NCBI GenBank assembly: GCA_046297935.1
Contig: JBKBHA010000011.1
Span: 62,001-126,000 of the forward strand
Direction: 5' to 3'
DNA length: 64,000 nucleotides
DNA from: CAYMZZ01 sp046297935
GTDB taxonomy: Bacteria; Bacteroidota; Bacteroidia; Chitinophagales; Chitinophagaceae
Shown here in pieces: positions 25,143 to 33,456 of this stretch. The notes under the pieces are model-generated. The model saw only the letters and a list, made by a program, of their open reading frames with translations, made no database searches and was not told the origin of the DNA. Position numbers and translations under genes: made by a program. Numbering within the stretch: position 1 is the stretch's first letter; each line of letters opens with the position of its first letter.

Positions 25143-25863
25143 AAAAGAACACCTGTATTCCCGCCTGTAGCGTAAAACCGTGATCGTTGGTTTTGGCGGT
25201 TATTTCGCTGATCAGTTGTTCGTCGGTTTGGCCGTCGAGATCGACGTCGCGAAAGGTGTCGGTGCGGGTTTTTGTTTTGCGGTGAGTAAATAAATAGCCT
25301 GCACTGAAATCGATTCCCACATTCGAATTCAGCATGCGCGTAAGCCCCAGTTGCAGGCCGCTACTGATAAAAAAGTTTCCTTTGCTTTTTCCCAGATAGT
25401 CTTCCCGGTAGTTATTACTGTATTCAAATCCTTCGGTTCGTGTATGACCAATACCCCCGTCAACCTGAAATTGTCCGAAGGGTAACCATTTTTCTCCTGT
25501 AATAAAATAGTAGCGACTAAAGAGGCCCAGGCCCCATTCAGATACTCGGTCTTCTTTCTTTCTGAAGGTAATATTATTGGCAGCATCGATATATTTATCG
25601 TACTCAAATCTCGCGATCAGGCGTACACCCAGCAGCACGCGGTCATTTACAAAGCGGCCAATTGAAGGTGCTAACTGAAAGCCCAAACTGTTTCGATTGC
25701 TTGTATAACCAGTGGTGGGCGGGGCGGCTGAATAGTCTGTTTTTCCTGATTCAAAGAACAAAGTTCCAAATGAAATGCCGGGCACAAGGGTGCCTTTCGA
25801 AAACTGGCTGCTGGCCATAAATGGAACGAGAATTAACAACAATAACAGGCGGTTGCGAAGCAT
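25141..25863 (-). CDS. Outer-membrane beta-barrel protein
   Basis: 240 residues with a signal peptide (LLLLLILVPFMASS|QF). The remainder is alternating amphipathic strands typical of small 8-strand barrels (GVRLIARFEYDKY, WGLGLFSRYYFI, VGIDFSAGYLFTHRK), ending FTLQAGIQVFF with terminal Phe. It resembles OmpW/OmpA-type outer_membrane_beta-barrel domains of Bacteroidota. A segment like DVDLDGQTDEQL adds a possible calcium-binding loop. No function can be assigned. Confidence 0.87.
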   Translation of the reverse strand: MLRNRLLLLLILVPFMASSQFSKGTLVPGISFGTLFFESGKTDYSAAPPTTGYTSNRNSLGFQLAPSIGRFVNDRVLLGVRLIARFEYDKYIDAANNITFRKKEDRVSEWGLGLFSRYYFITGEKWLPFGQFQVDGGIGHTRTEGFEYSNNYREDYLGKSKGNFFISSGLQLGLTRMLNSNVGIDFSAGYLFTHRKTKTRTDTFRDVDLDGQTDEQLISEITAKTNDHGFTLQAGIQVFF

Positions 25864-26029
25864 GGAATTTTTGGTTTATTGATGCGTAACTCAGCCAGTT
25901 ATGACTGCTTAAACCGGCTGCCGGGCCTAATGTAGAACCTTTTTTTTGTTAACTTAAGTCAATTTTGGAAAAATGGAGTTTTCCGTTTACTTTTAAAACA
26001 GAATCAATTTAACTGCCAAAACAAACGTT

Positions 26030-26674
26030 ATGAGAAAGTTCAGCTCTCTTTCCCTCTTGTTGCTAGCCATTACCTTCCTGGCCAGCTGTACCAAAGAAGG
26101 TCCGGAAGGCCCTGTTGGTGCTACTGGTGCTCAAGGTCCTCCCGGTACACCCGGTGCGCCTGGTGCTCCCGGAACTCCTGGTGCTGGCATCACCACATAT
26201 TCGGCCTGGTATACTACCGTTGCGGCAGACTGGGTTACCGCAGCTCCTCTTGGACAATACACTGCATCGTTCCGTTATGACCGTGCTGCTCCCGGCATCA
26301 CTCAAGCCATTATTGATAATGGTGTGGTACTGGCGTACGTGAAGAACTGGCGCGTGTTTGGTTTCCCTCGCGCAACAGAAACAGCACAGATGCCTTATCT
26401 GGCGGATATCGACTTTATGGATTATTACGATTATGTAATTCCTGCACCTGGCACGTTGCGTCATTTGTACAAATCACTTGCAGCATGGGGCGCAGCTGAT
26501 CTGGCTGGAACGCAGTTCCGCTATATTCTGATCTCCGGCAGTGTGGCTGGTGGTCGCGGTGTTGACTCGCAGGTTACCTACGGCGGATACACTAAAGACC
26601 AACTGCAGCGAATGAGCTACGATGAGGTAGCTGCCGCTTTCAACATTCCTGCTGAAGGAACGAATATGCAGTAA
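26030..26674 (+). CDS. Lipoprotein with a collagen-like Gly-X-Y segment
   Basis: 214 residues. The lipobox FLASC places the lipidated cysteine at C20. Residues 24-53 form ten perfect Gly-X-Y triplets (GPEGPVGATGAQGPP and on), capable of a short collagen-like triple helix. A C-terminal globular domain of about 160 residues follows, without recognised motifs. Bacteroidota carry many such small 'collagen-like' lipoproteins; the trimeric stalk probably displays the head domain on the cell surface. It stands alone between a barrel gene and a YcxB-like gene and has its own terminator. Confidence 0.88.
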   Translation: MRKFSSLSLLLLAITFLASCTKEGPEGPVGATGAQGPPGTPGAPGAPGTPGAGITTYSAWYTTVAADWVTAAPLGQYTASFRYDRAAPGITQAIIDNGVVLAYVKNWRVFGFPRATETAQMPYLADIDFMDYYDYVIPAPGTLRHLYKSLAAWGAADLAGTQFRYILISGSVAGGRGVDSQVTYGGYTKDQLQRMSYDEVAAAFNIPAEGTNMQ

Positions 26675-26695
26675 CAATATTTCAAATTTTCGAAG

Positions 26696-26724
26696 AGCCG
26701 GTTCCATTTGGACCGGCTTTTTGT
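26696..26724 (+). terminator. Intrinsic terminator after the collagen-like lipoprotein gene
   Basis: The stem AGCCGGT(T)CC/GGACCGGCT with a 5-nt ATTTG loop is followed by TTTTTG. Confidence 0.88.
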
Positions 26725-26778
26725 TTTATCAGTCAGAGTCGTTATGATTATCTTTATCGCTTACTTAAATGACTGGCG

Positions 26779-27261
26779 ATGACAATCGATTTTTCTTATG
26801 AGAAAGGCCAGGTGATGCAAGCCCTGCGCTATCATTTTATCAGCAAGCCGGAAATACGAATCATGATCATACTGGTGAACGTATTTGCTTTGGCGTCTAT
26901 ATTACTCTATTCATTCAAAACAATCACTGCTTTTGCTTTTCTAATTGGCTCGCTGCTATGGATCGTATTAATGATCAGTTTCTGGTTTGTATTGCCAATG
27001 ATGGTTTACCGCCGCGCTGAAACCTTTCAACATTCTTTTTCCATGGACTTCGGCAATGAGCAATTTACTTTACGCCATGCCAATGGCGGCGGTCGTTCAT
27101 GGGACTGGAATCGATTGAGTTTTTTTATGGAGAGTCCGCATTTTTTTCATTTGTATTTCGATAGCCGCTCCTTTCTGCTGGTACCTAAGTCGGGCATGAA
27201 GAATTCAGACGAAGTGCAGGAACTGAGGCATTTGTTGGGGGAGAAGGTGAGAAGGAAATGA
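26779..27261 (+). CDS. YcxB-like membrane protein
   Basis: 160 residues. An N-terminal cytoplasmic segment is followed by two membrane helices (about 28-72). Then comes a small domain with SMDFGNEQFTLRHANGGGRSWDWNRLSFFMESPHF-like spacing, reminiscent of the YcxB-like family (DUF-type, PH-like C-terminal domain). The function is unknown. The assignment rests on layout and the WxxW-F pattern rather than a strong motif. Confidence 0.75.
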   Translation: MTIDFSYEKGQVMQALRYHFISKPEIRIMIILVNVFALASILLYSFKTITAFAFLIGSLLWIVLMISFWFVLPMMVYRRAETFQHSFSMDFGNEQFTLRHANGGGRSWDWNRLSFFMESPHFFHLYFDSRSFLLVPKSGMKNSDEVQELRHLLGEKVRRK

Positions 27262-27333
27262 ACAAAGAAAAATTCAAGAATGTTTTGAATGATTGAACCA
27301 CCGCCGAATTTTGCCTTTTGAATGTCTGATTAT

Positions 27334-27762
27334 CTACAACTTTTTTTCCATTAGAAAGTGAGGAATTGTCACTTCCATGAATTCGTCGCCAACGATACGG
27401 TAACCCACTTTTTCGTAAAAGCCTACTGCATTGGACCGGGCGTGCATGCAGATGGCGCGATAGCCGCGATCGCGGGCAATGTTTTCGGCAAAGTTCATCA
27501 ATGCCCTGCCGATACCCTTCCCTTGCAGGTCGTTTAACACCGCCATTTGTCGGAGGCGCGCCAGGCCTGGCTTTTCTTCAAGCAGCATACAACAGCCCAG
27601 CATTTGTTCGTCTTCAAATGCAGCAATCAGGAGATGTTCTTTTTCGGCTTCCAGTTCATCGGGCGTAAAGTGCAGCCCCAGCGGTTTGCGGAGTATATCG
27701 TCGCGCAGTTTGACCATTTGCTGGTATTCGGCTGTGCCGTGATCGATGATTTTCAGTGCCAT
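27334..27762 (-). CDS. GNAT-family N-acetyltransferase
   Basis: 142 residues from ATG 27762, preferred to the start nine codons upstream because the family normally begins ALKIIDHGTAEY. The acetyl-CoA-binding motif A is RQMAVLNDLQGKGIGRALM and motif B is ARSNAVGFYEKVGYRIVG. The substrate is unknown, since GNAT enzymes acetylate small amines, protein N-termini or lysines. It is convergent with the YcxB-like gene and divergent from acpP. Confidence 0.9.
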   Translation of the reverse strand: MALKIIDHGTAEYQQMVKLRDDILRKPLGLHFTPDELEAEKEHLLIAAFEDEQMLGCCMLLEEKPGLARLRQMAVLNDLQGKGIGRALMNFAENIARDRGYRAICMHARSNAVGFYEKVGYRIVGDEFMEVTIPHFLMEKKL

Positions 27763-27944
27763 GTAGAAAGAGGTAAACCTTGAAGGCATTCAAATTACAA
27801 AGAAGCTGGCATACAGCCAACGATACGGAAAAGATAATTTTGATAGATTTACAACCAAAAGACCTTCATGATCGCTTAATTTACAGCCGCTTGGGCGAAA
27901 ATTGGAAAAAATGGTGTTTCCGATGTTGGTTTACCCAAAAAGTA

Positions 27945-27952
27945 TATTTTTG
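27945..27952 (+). promoter_or_regulatory. Bacteroidota -7 element of acpP (TATTTTTG)
   Basis: TATTTTTG fits TAnnTTTG and lies 26 bp before the acpP ATG. TTGG at 27926-27929 is a possible -33 element. Confidence 0.6.
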
Positions 27953-27977
27953 CAGCCAATAACTAAACTTATACGAC

Positions 27978-28214
27978 ATGTCAGACATTGCATCAAGAGT
28001 AAAGAAGATCATCGTTGACAAACTCGGTGTTGACGAAGCGGAAGTGACCAATGAAGCTTCCTTCACCAATGATCTGGGTGCCGATTCATTGGATACGGTA
28101 GAACTGATCATGGAATTTGAAAAGGAATTCAACATCTCCATTCCCGATGAGCAAGCTGAGACCATCACTACTGTAGGTCAGGCAGTTGCTTACCTGGAAG
28201 AACACGCAAAATAA
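27978..28214 (+). CDS. acpP: Acyl carrier protein
   Basis: 78-residue cytoplasmic carrier of fatty-acid synthesis. S37 in the GADSLDTVELIMEFE signature receives the 4'-phosphopantetheine arm. The length and strongly acidic composition are typical. It is followed by a terminator and then fabF, the usual acpP-fabF-rnc order of bacterial fatty-acid clusters, all three of which are present here in sequence. Confidence 0.97.
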   Translation: MSDIASRVKKIIVDKLGVDEAEVTNEASFTNDLGADSLDTVELIMEFEKEFNISIPDEQAETITTVGQAVAYLEEHAK

Positions 28215-28263
28215 CGCCGATGACTTTGCCTCCCGGCAAAGACACATGGACAAAATAAAAACC

Positions 28264-28304
28264 CGCCTTCAGCCTGTTACCATGTACAGTGAAGGCGTTT
28301 TTTT
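28264..28304 (+). terminator. Intrinsic terminator between acpP and fabF
   Basis: The stem CGCCTTCA/TGAAGGCG encloses an inner CTGT/ACAG pairing and is followed by T7. It probably lets acpP be expressed at a higher level than fabF. Confidence 0.88.
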
Positions 28305-28354
28305 ACTTTGCCTATTTCCGCTTTTGAAATCCACAAACGAATGAAACCGGCAAT

Positions 28355-29608
28355 ATGGAATTGAAAAGGGTAGTTGTAACAGGCATGGGAGCATTGACTC
28401 CCCTGGGCAATTCGATCGACGAATATTGGAATGGCCTCGTAAATGGCGTGTCAGGTGCTGACATGATCACGTTGTTCGATGCGTCGAAGTTTCGAACACG
28501 TTTTGCCTGTGAGGTCAAGAATTTCGATCCTGTACAGTTTCTGGATAGAAAGGAAGCACGAAAAATTGACCGCTTCACCCAGTTTGCACTTGTTGCCAGC
28601 GACCAGGCTATGGCAGACGCGGGCCTGAGCAGGGAAAATATCAATCCCGATCGCATTGGTGTAGTGTTTGGTAGTGGTATCGGAGGGCTGATCACCTTTC
28701 AGCAGGAAGTAACGGAATTTGCCAAAGGCGATGGTACACCACGCTTCAATCCCTTTTTCATTCCCAAAATGATCCTGGATATAGCAGCTGGCCAGATCAG
28801 TATGCGTCACAATCTTCGTGGTCCCAATTATGCCGTGGTAAGCGCTTGTGCAAGCAGTACCAATGCGATCATTGATGCACTTACTCTGCTGCGCCTCGGC
28901 AAAGCGGACATCATTGTTACCGGAGGAAGCGAAGCAGTAATCAGTGAAGCAGGTGTGGGCGGATTCAATGCCATGAAGGCAATGAGCGAACGGAATGATG
29001 ATCCCAAATCGGCCAGCCGACCTTATGACAAAGACCGCGATGGCTTTGTAATGGGTGAAGCATCTGGTGTGCTGGTTTTGGAAACACTGGAACATGCACT
29101 GGCGCGTGGTGCCCGCATCTATTGCGAAGTAGTTGGCGGCGGTGCAACAGCCGATGCGCACCATATTACTGCTCCGCATCCCGAAGGTCTGGGAGCCAAG
29201 AATGTAATGCAGGTGGCACTACAGGATGCAGGTATGACGGCCCATGAAATAGACTATATCAATACCCACGGCACCAGCACTCCTCTGGGAGATGTGGCCG
29301 AGGTAAAGGCGATATTGGATGTATTTGGCGAACATGCTTTCAATCTGAACATTAGCGCCACCAAGAGTATGACAGGCCACTGTCTGGGTGCCGCCGGCGT
29401 GATCGAGGCGATCGCCTGCATTAAAGCAGTGATGCATGATCTGGTACCTCCAACTATCAATCATTTTACCGACGATCCCGAACTCGATTCGCGGTTGAAT
29501 TTTACTTTCAACAAGGCCCAAAGCCGCACCGTGAATGCCGCCCTGAGCAATACCTTCGGGTTTGGCGGACACAACGCCTGCGTAATCGTAAAAAAATTCA
29601 AAGGTTAG
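28355..29608 (+). CDS. fabF: Beta-ketoacyl-ACP synthase II
   Basis: 417-residue condensing enzyme that elongates acyl-ACP with malonyl-ACP. The Cys-His-His catalytic triad is complete: C165 (VSACASSTN), H305 (NTHGTSTPLGD) and H342 (SMTGHCLGAAG). The length matches FabF. It lies between acpP and rnc. Confidence 0.97.
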   Translation: MELKRVVVTGMGALTPLGNSIDEYWNGLVNGVSGADMITLFDASKFRTRFACEVKNFDPVQFLDRKEARKIDRFTQFALVASDQAMADAGLSRENINPDRIGVVFGSGIGGLITFQQEVTEFAKGDGTPRFNPFFIPKMILDIAAGQISMRHNLRGPNYAVVSACASSTNAIIDALTLLRLGKADIIVTGGSEAVISEAGVGGFNAMKAMSERNDDPKSASRPYDKDRDGFVMGEASGVLVLETLEHALARGARIYCEVVGGGATADAHHITAPHPEGLGAKNVMQVALQDAGMTAHEIDYINTHGTSTPLGDVAEVKAILDVFGEHAFNLNISATKSMTGHCLGAAGVIEAIACIKAVMHDLVPPTINHFTDDPELDSRLNFTFNKAQSRTVNAALSNTFGFGGHNACVIVKKFKG

Positions 29609-29698
29609 CAAGGCTTGTAGCGCTAACAGAACGGGTTAATCCCGCTTAAAAGCCGTGCCCTCCACGTATTAATGATTATTTGATTTATTTTTCGTAGA

Positions 29699-30436
29699 TT
29701 GATTATTGTGGAGTTTCTAACTAACCTTTTCAAAAAGCACTCCGGCTCCAGTTTCAAAAAGGAGCTGAGAAATATCCTGGGGTTTCAGCCAAAAAACCTG
29801 TCGCTGTACCGTACCGCGCTTACTCACCGATCGGTGCGGGAAGGTGCCGACGAAAACAATGAAAGGCTCGAATACCTGGGCGATGCAGTGCTTAGCGCAC
29901 TCATAGCCGACTACCTCTTTAAACGTTACCCCTACCGCGAAGAAGGCTTCCTGACAGAAATGCGAAGCAAAATGGTGAATCGTTCGCAGCTGAACGATAT
30001 TGCCGTAAAAATGGGACTAAAAAAAATCACCCTTTATAATAAAATGGACAGCTCACTCAAAGTGAGCCAGATTTTTGGCAACACACTGGAAGCCCTGGTT
30101 GGAGCCATCTATCTCGACAGTGGCTATCAGACCACATCCAAATGGGTACTGAAGCGGGTGATACAACCTCACATGTTCATGGATGATCTCGAAAACCTCG
30201 AAATCAACCATAAAAACAAACTCTATGGCTGGGCCAACAAAAATGGTAAAGTGCTGGAGTTTGAAACCCTCAACGAAAAACTGGAAAACGGCCGCCGACT
30301 CTTCACTATTGCGGCCGTAATTGACGGCAAAGCCATTGCCGAAGGAAAAGCGTTCAATAAAAAAGATGCTTCGCAAATAGCAGCACAGGCGGCGGTGGAG
30401 AAGCTGGGGATTGTGAACGCGGATTCGCCGGCATGA
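29699..30436 (+). CDS. rnc: Ribonuclease III
   Basis: 245-residue dsRNA endonuclease for rRNA and mRNA processing. The signature NERLEYLGDAVLSALIADYLF holds catalytic E58 and D62. The second metal site reads FGNTLEALVG, with E131 present but Asn128 where E. coli has Asp114; I believe such Asn forms occur in other Bacteroidota. A dsRNA-binding domain occupies about 175-242. There is no ATG start: TTG 29699 or GTG 29708 must be used. Its TGA stop (30434-30436) is the first triplet of a heptamer array. Confidence 0.94.
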   Translation: MIIVEFLTNLFKKHSGSSFKKELRNILGFQPKNLSLYRTALTHRSVREGADENNERLEYLGDAVLSALIADYLFKRYPYREEGFLTEMRSKMVNRSQLNDIAVKMGLKKITLYNKMDSSLKVSQIFGNTLEALVGAIYLDSGYQTTSKWVLKRVIQPHMFMDDLENLEINHKNKLYGWANKNGKVLEFETLNEKLENGRRLFTIAAVIDGKAIAEGKAFNKKDASQIAAQAAVEKLGIVNADSPA

Positions 30437-30580
30437 GAGGTGAAACGTGAGAGGTGAGAGGTGAAAGGTGAAAGGTGAGAGGTGAGAGGTGAGACGTGAA
30501 ACGTGAGAGGTGAAAGGTGAGAGGTGAAAGGTGAGAGGTGAGAGGTGAAACGTGAGACGTGAAACTTGAGGCGGGAAACT
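30434..30580 (+). repeat. Heptamer array TGARASG, 21 units, starting on the rnc stop codon
   Basis: Units TGAGAGG, TGAAAGG, TGAAACG and TGAGACG run without interruption for 18 copies, with three degenerate copies at the end. The first TGA is the rnc stop. It forms the left arm of a large inverted repeat with 30674-30759. Confidence 0.93.
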
Positions 30581-30673
30581 TCGGATAAGGAGCCTCCAAA
30601 AAGTCTGCGTCTTTTAGGTAAAAAACGGGACCGGAACAGTCCGATTATTCATATGTAAGCAACAATCTCGGTT
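30581..30673. other. Core between the two opposed heptamer arrays
   Basis: About 93 bp of ordinary, non-repetitive sequence with no open frame or recognisable site. It would be the loop if the two flanking arrays paired. Confidence 0.5.
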
Positions 30674-30759
30674 TCACATTTCACGTCTCACGTTTCACCT
30701 CTCACCTCTCACCTTTCACCTCTCACCTTTCACCTCTCACGTCTCACCTTTCACCTCTC
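30674..30759 (-). repeat. Heptamer array (minus strand) at the end of mce
   Basis: About twelve units, read on the minus strand as TGAGAGG, TGAAAGG, TGAGACG and TGAAACG. It overlaps the last codons and TGA stop of mce (30751-30753), so the terminal Glu-Arg of the protein comes from a repeat unit. It faces the array at 30434-30580. Confidence 0.9.
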
Positions 30760-31149
30760 GCTGCACAACTCCACCAGCACCCCATTCGTCGATTTCGGAT
30801 GCAGGAATACAATCAGCTTGTTGTCGGCTCCAGGTTTGGGTTGGTCCTGAATAAACTGAAAGCCCAGCGCCTTAAGCCGTTCAATTTCGGCATATATGTC
30901 GTCAACAGCAAAGGCGATATGGTGCATGCCTTCGCCTTTCTTTTCAATGAATTTTGCTATCACTCCATCAGGACTCAGACTCTGCAGCAATTCCACCTTC
31001 GATTCGCCCGTCTGGAAAAATGCTGTCTCAACGTTTTCAGATTCCACGCGCTCGCGTTTATAGCAGTGGGTACCCAGCAGTTGTTCAAACAATGGGATGG
31101 ATTGGGCAAGATCTTTTACTGCGATTCCGAGGTGTTCGATATGTTTCAT
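30751..31149 (-). CDS. mce: Methylmalonyl-CoA epimerase
   Basis: 132-residue VOC-fold metalloenzyme interconverting the R and S forms of methylmalonyl-CoA in the propionate/succinate pathway. Metal ligands are recognisable as H6 (EHLGIAV), H77 (GMHHIAFAVDD) and E127 (VLVELCSER). The last residues, ER, and the stop lie within a heptamer repeat, so the array reaches into the coding sequence. It is convergent with rnc. Confidence 0.93.
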   Translation of the reverse strand: MKHIEHLGIAVKDLAQSIPLFEQLLGTHCYKRERVESENVETAFFQTGESKVELLQSLSPDGVIAKFIEKKGEGMHHIAFAVDDIYAEIERLKALGFQFIQDQPKPGADNKLIVFLHPKSTNGVLVELCSER

Positions 31150-31268
31150 CCGGACAATTTAGGACTATTTGCGGAATAGGGCCGACCTGTGATCAGGTTC
31201 GGCAGATTGTTTAATTTTACTATTGTATCGTTATTTTCCAGTTTCATTTTTGGCTTACTACTTCACTG

Positions 31269-32468
31269 TTGAATCTTAATTTTAGAAGGCTGTTGAACCC
31301 ATCTCTCCCCATATACCTCGACTACAACGCAACTACCCCATGCGATCCGCAGGTGCTGCAGGCCATGCTGCCCTATTTTTCGGAACAATTTGGAAATGCT
31401 GCCAGTCACAGCCACTACTATGGATGGCAGGCCCGCGAAGCGGTGGCTATTGCGCGGGAGCAGGTGGCTGCATTGATTGGTGCTACCGAACGGGAGCTGG
31501 TTTTTACGTCAGGTGCCACCGAAGCGGTGAACCTGGCTATCAAGGGAGTGTATGCTGCTTACTGTACCAAAGGGAAACATATCATCACCACAGCCGTGGA
31601 ACATCACGCGGTATTGGACAGTTGCGCGAGACTTGAAAAAATGGGAGCCGAGGTAAGCTATTTGCCCGTGAACGAAAATGGTTGGGTAGAACCCTCGGCG
31701 GTAGAAGCAGCCATACGTCCGGAAACCATTCTGATTGCCGTGATGCACAGCAACAACGAAACCGGTACCCTGATGCCGGTGCGTGAGATCGGTGAAATTG
31801 CCCGGCAGAATAAAATCATTTTTTTCAGCGATGCTTCACAGTCGGTCGGAAAAATTCCAGTCGACATAATGCAGGAACATATTGACCTTTTGGCCTGTAG
31901 TGCACATAAATTTTATGGTCCAAAAGGGGTGGGAGCGCTATTTGTTCGGCGGCGCGATCCGAGGGTAAGTCTGATCGCTCAAATGGATGGGGGTGGACAT
32001 GAGCGCGGCTTTCGCAGCGGCACACTTAATGTGCCCGGTATTGTGGGAATGGGTAAGGCGGCGGAAATTGCCATGCAGTCCATGGAAGCCGAGGGAGCAC
32101 GGCTGTCGGTTTTACGTGACCAGCTTGAGCAGGATTTACTATCGCTTGGTCAGGTGATTTTGAACTCCGATCGAGAACGGCGACTGCCACATGTGACCAA
32201 TCTGTCCTTTGCTGGCGTGGAAGGGCAGGCATTGATGCGGGTGCTAAGCCGTGATCTGGCCGTTTCTTCAGGCTCGGCCTGCACCTCAGCGATACCCGAA
32301 CCCAGTTATGTGCTTCGGGCAATTGGCCGAAGCGATGAACTGGCCGGTGCGGCCATTCGACTTGCACTGGGCCGGCCAAGCCAGGCTGCGGATGTGCAAA
32401 GAGCTGCCGATCTTATTAGAGATGCTGTGTTAAGTCTCAGACAACAAGGCCATTATATCAGCCATTAA
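31269..32468 (+). CDS. Cysteine desulfurase (NifS/IscS family)
   Basis: 399-residue PLP enzyme that transfers sulfur from cysteine for Fe-S cluster and tRNA thiolation pathways. The PLP lysine is K214 (CSAHKFYGPKG), H113 lies in AVEHHAVLDS, and the active-site cysteine C338 lies in SSGSACTSA (numbering from 31269). No ATG precedes the LPIYLDYNATTP motif. TTG at 31269 or TTG at 31293 must be the start, the latter giving the more usual N-terminus. The IscA-type gene lies 69 bp downstream, giving a small Fe-S assembly pair. Confidence 0.93.
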   Translation: MNLNFRRLLNPSLPIYLDYNATTPCDPQVLQAMLPYFSEQFGNAASHSHYYGWQAREAVAIAREQVAALIGATERELVFTSGATEAVNLAIKGVYAAYCTKGKHIITTAVEHHAVLDSCARLEKMGAEVSYLPVNENGWVEPSAVEAAIRPETILIAVMHSNNETGTLMPVREIGEIARQNKIIFFSDASQSVGKIPVDIMQEHIDLLACSAHKFYGPKGVGALFVRRRDPRVSLIAQMDGGGHERGFRSGTLNVPGIVGMGKAAEIAMQSMEAEGARLSVLRDQLEQDLLSLGQVILNSDRERRLPHVTNLSFAGVEGQALMRVLSRDLAVSSGSACTSAIPEPSYVLRAIGRSDELAGAAIRLALGRPSQAADVQRAADLIRDAVLSLRQQGHYISH

Positions 32469-32509
32469 GCACGGACATTTTTTAACAGCCATCTACAGGC
32501 AACCCTTTG

Positions 32510-32517
32510 TATCTTTG
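32510..32517 (+). promoter_or_regulatory. Bacteroidota -7 element before the IscA-type gene (TATCTTTG)
   Basis: TATCTTTG lies 21 bp upstream of the ATG at 32538, suggesting independent expression of the scaffold gene. Confidence 0.6.
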
Positions 32518-32537
32518 TGTGTTGTAAAAAATAAAGC

Positions 32538-32894
32538 ATGACAATGGACTTCAAAATAGATAATGCCATACTGGTAAGTGATAAAGCCAAAGAGAAAGTA
32601 GTGGCTTTGATGGAAGAGGCTGGCAAAAACAGCCCTGACTATTTCCTGCGTGTAAGCGTAGTAGGTGGCGGATGTTCTGGTTTGAGCTATAAAATGGATT
32701 TCGACAATGTATCAAAGCCTGCCGATCAGGTTTTTGAACACAATGGTCTGAAAGTGGTGACGGATATGAAGAGTTTACTTTATCTCATGAACACCACACT
32801 CGAATACTCTGATGGGTTGAATGGCAAAGGGTTTCATTTCAACAACCCCAATGCCAGCCGCACCTGCGCCTGTGGCGAAAGTTTTGCTGTTTAA
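32538..32894 (+). CDS. HesB/IscA-type iron-sulfur cluster assembly protein
   Basis: 118-residue A-type carrier that delivers Fe-S clusters to target enzymes. The three conserved cysteines are C46 (GGGCSGLSYKM) and C110/C112 (RTCACGESF). The family cannot be split with certainty into IscA, ErpA or SufA from sequence alone. It lies just after the cysteine desulfurase gene, which supports a role in Fe-S assembly. Confidence 0.94.
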   Translation: MTMDFKIDNAILVSDKAKEKVVALMEEAGKNSPDYFLRVSVVGGGCSGLSYKMDFDNVSKPADQVFEHNGLKVVTDMKSLLYLMNTTLEYSDGLNGKGFHFNNPNASRTCACGESFAV

Positions 32895-32946
32895 TTCCCA
32901 AAACCCGCGGGCCAACAGGCACAGGGAGCTGTGACCATATCGATGC

Positions 32947-33330
32947 CTAGGCTTTGGTCACCTCTTTCTTTGGCGCTGTGGGAGGTGCCGGAGGCGGTGG
33001 CGGTGGAGGAACAGGAGGCTCGCCATATTTTTCAACAAACTTTTTCTTTTCAGTCTGCTCAGCGAGGTTATACTGCTCTTTGGTCTTGTCGTTGCGAACC
33101 ACCGTTACCTGTTGACCATCCTTCCAGATTAATCGATTCACTTCTTTGTTGCGCGAAAGAAATGCCTCGTAGCCTTCATCTTTCACAATTCTTGGAGGAG
33201 TGAATTTTTTCAGTTCCACCTTTGGTGGTTCAGGGGGCGGGGGCGGCGGAGGAGCCTGAGCTTTGTTTTGGGCAAGGGATGAAAAGCCCAGAGCCAGTGC
33301 GAGACTGGCCAGAAAAAGATTCTTTTTCAT
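32947..33330 (-). CDS. Small exported protein with two polyproline stretches
   Basis: 127 residues with a signal peptide ending SSLAQ. The mature protein has a Pro-run near residues 27-36, a central charged domain of about 70 residues (SRNKEVNRLIWKDGQQVTVV) and a second Pro-run near 107-117, then PTAPKKEVTKA. The Pro-runs could span the periplasm or bind partners. I do not recognise the family. It is convergent with the IscA-type gene. Confidence 0.8.
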   Translation of the reverse strand: MKKNLFLASLALALGFSSLAQNKAQAPPPPPPPEPPKVELKKFTPPRIVKDEGYEAFLSRNKEVNRLIWKDGQQVTVVRNDKTKEQYNLAEQTEKKKFVEKYGEPPVPPPPPPPAPPTAPKKEVTKA

Positions 33331-33456
33331 AATGTAGTTTCACCTGAGACGCCGAGCTGGTTAGTTTCCACAAAAAACAGATGCCCTTATTGGTAGCCCG
33401 CCAGGCTACGTGCAGGATGCCGTTCAATTATCCCGTATATTAGCGGCTGTTTATCT

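Noticed and set aside
29699..30436. Inactivated RNase III because of Asn at the E. coli Asp114 position
   Set aside because: The other acidic residues (E58, D62, E131) and the dsRNA-binding domain are intact, and as far as I recall Asn forms occur in other Bacteroidota, so the enzyme is probably active.
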